Positions 62,985 through 64,000 of a stretch of DNA of 64,000 nt are shown in pieces (positions within the stretch are counted from its first letter, which is position 1; the number at the start of each line of letters is the position of its first letter). The stretch comes from UTCFX2 sp963788145. GTDB lineage: Bacteria; Chloroflexota; Anaerolineae; Anaerolineales; UBA4823. The translations under genes and the position numbers were made by a program. Under the pieces are notes generated by a model. The model ran no database searches. It saw only the letters and a list, made by a program, of their open reading frames with translations, and was not told where the DNA came from. The stretch spans positions 248,001 through 312,000 of the forward strand of contig CAWBFQ010000002.1 of assembly GCA_963788145.1 (NCBI GenBank). Direction: 5' to 3'.

Positions 62985-64000
62985 CTTTGTTTTTCCTGAC
63001 ACAACGAAATCCCATAAAATATTAACTATCGCTGGGATCATGGCACAGCTATGACGCTGCCGCAGCCAATACATGAGCCAATGGTCCATTTCGAATATCG
63101 GGTGGAAATCCTCCTAGAGCCGGTTGGATTTCGATAGGGTGATTGTTTAAAGTATATCCCTGATCTGCCCCGAGGCCCATGGTAGAACCTATCCAGCCAA
63201 TCCAATCGTCCCCACGGGCTATCACTATCAGATATCAACCAAACCTCCCAATTATCACCATTACCATCGTTGATCGTGCAAGTACATCCCAAAACCAGGG
63301 ATGCCGTGCACCAAGCGCACTAAAAAACCAGCAAATTTGGAGATTCCCGGTTATGAACTGTTTCCCCAGGGGAAGAATCGTCCATCGTTCCTCGAGCAGC
63401 TTTTTCCAATTCTGGGCGGTAGGAAGCCTACGTCCTGCCCACTCACAAAAATCCTTCGCTTGGAACCAATCCACATTCATTACCGGATAATCATCAATTC
63501 CTTATTGAAGAAATAATACTTCCGCGAATTTGATTTCCTTTCACTAGGCGGAGAACAACCACCTGTCATCCGATACACGTTTTATAAAAACATTCCGAAA
63601 ATGAATTTGTTACTTCAGTTTGATCAACCCAAAATGTGATCCAAGTAAACGACAGTGGGAAAGCGTTGCATTGTCCATCACCAAACCAGGAGATTTTGAA
63701 ATTTCAACGATGGATCTATTGAGGAATATGATCTGGACAATATGTTCTCAATTGAGCCCATCAAGAATTCACCCTCAGGAACATACACAAGCGGCATATT
63801 ATCCTTCTCGGACAAGACAATGGATCCTATTCCTAGAGTAGCTTCAACAGTCGGAGCAATTTGGTTGGAAGTAGGTTCAGGTGTAAATGTGAGCGTTACT
63901 TCTTTTTCCGCTATTAGAACAGTCTTAGTTGGATTATTAAGAACAGGTGTAGTTGATATAACCACCGGGGTAACGATCATCACTTGTTCAGTGGGTACTA
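62978..64000 (-). pseudogene. C-terminal SUMF1-like part of another gene, frameshifted, runs off right edge
   Basis: From the edge: a Thr/Val/Pro-rich linker, then SUMF1 pieces in shifting frames: NMPLVYVPEGEFLMGS (about 63700), FWVDQTEVTN (about 63630), YPVMNVDWFQAKDFCEWAGRRLP (about 63440-63490), NWEVWLI (about 63230), EIQPALGGFPPDIRNGPLAHV (about 63100) and a final YFMGFRCVR (about 63000). The order matches one SUMF1 domain with at least five frame breaks. The front, likely another kinase, is outside the window. The end overlaps the start of the gene at 62984. Confidence 0.65.

Overview
The window looks like chromosomal DNA of a Chloroflexota bacterium, most likely of the Anaerolineae. The basis is indirect: many Ser/Thr kinases with extracellular SUMF1, LysM or TPR parts, a series of double zinc-ribbon membrane proteins, FHA/PP2C/von Willebrand (VWA) signalling proteins, larBEC, and CoA-transferase/thiolase genes. 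No rRNA or complete tRNA is present to confirm this.

Layout. 1-2.5 kb: the N-terminal part of an EamA transporter and a histidine-ammonia-lyase-family gene. 2.6-23.4 kb: a long minus-strand signalling island with zinc-ribbon membrane proteins, an Sfp-type phosphopantetheinyl transferase, a membrane subtilase, two Ser/Thr kinases, two VWA proteins, a DA1-like metallopeptidase, an FHA-ABC transporter fusion, two PP2C phosphatases (one fused to a kinase-like domain) and three further FHA proteins. 23.5-28.6 kb: glgA, a universal stress protein and larC-larE-larB (nickel-pincer cofactor synthesis). 30-40 kb: a plus-strand polysaccharide cluster with a sugar transferase of unusual domain order, a LegB-like dehydratase, a secreted glycosidase, a nucleotidyltransferase, an aminotransferase, a Wzz/BY-kinase and an O-antigen-ligase-like protein. 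40-46 kb: a partly decayed acyl-CoA cluster (thiolase-like protein plus OB-fold protein, thiolase, CoA-transferase alpha/beta) with three gene remnants. 46.2-49.4 kb: the 3' half of a tRNA-Arg gene beside an AT-richer segment with rhaA and a sugar epimerase. 49.4-64 kb: a second kinase region with one kinase-TPR/LysM lipoprotein pair, three kinase-SUMF1 genes and a SUMF1 remnant at the edge, a VWA protein, and a PD-(D/E)XK family nuclease lying inside arrays of a palindromic 96-132 bp repeat.

How it fits together. The first island has writers (kinases), erasers (PP2C), readers (FHA) and likely effectors (ABC exporter, proteases, VWA proteins), so it reads as one phospho-threonine signalling system at the membrane. 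The second kinase region looks like a local expansion by duplication, associated with the palindromic repeats.

Caution. At least eight genes carry frame breaks, nearly all explained by one extra base, and these become dense after 59 kb. Part of the apparent pseudogene load may be sequence error.
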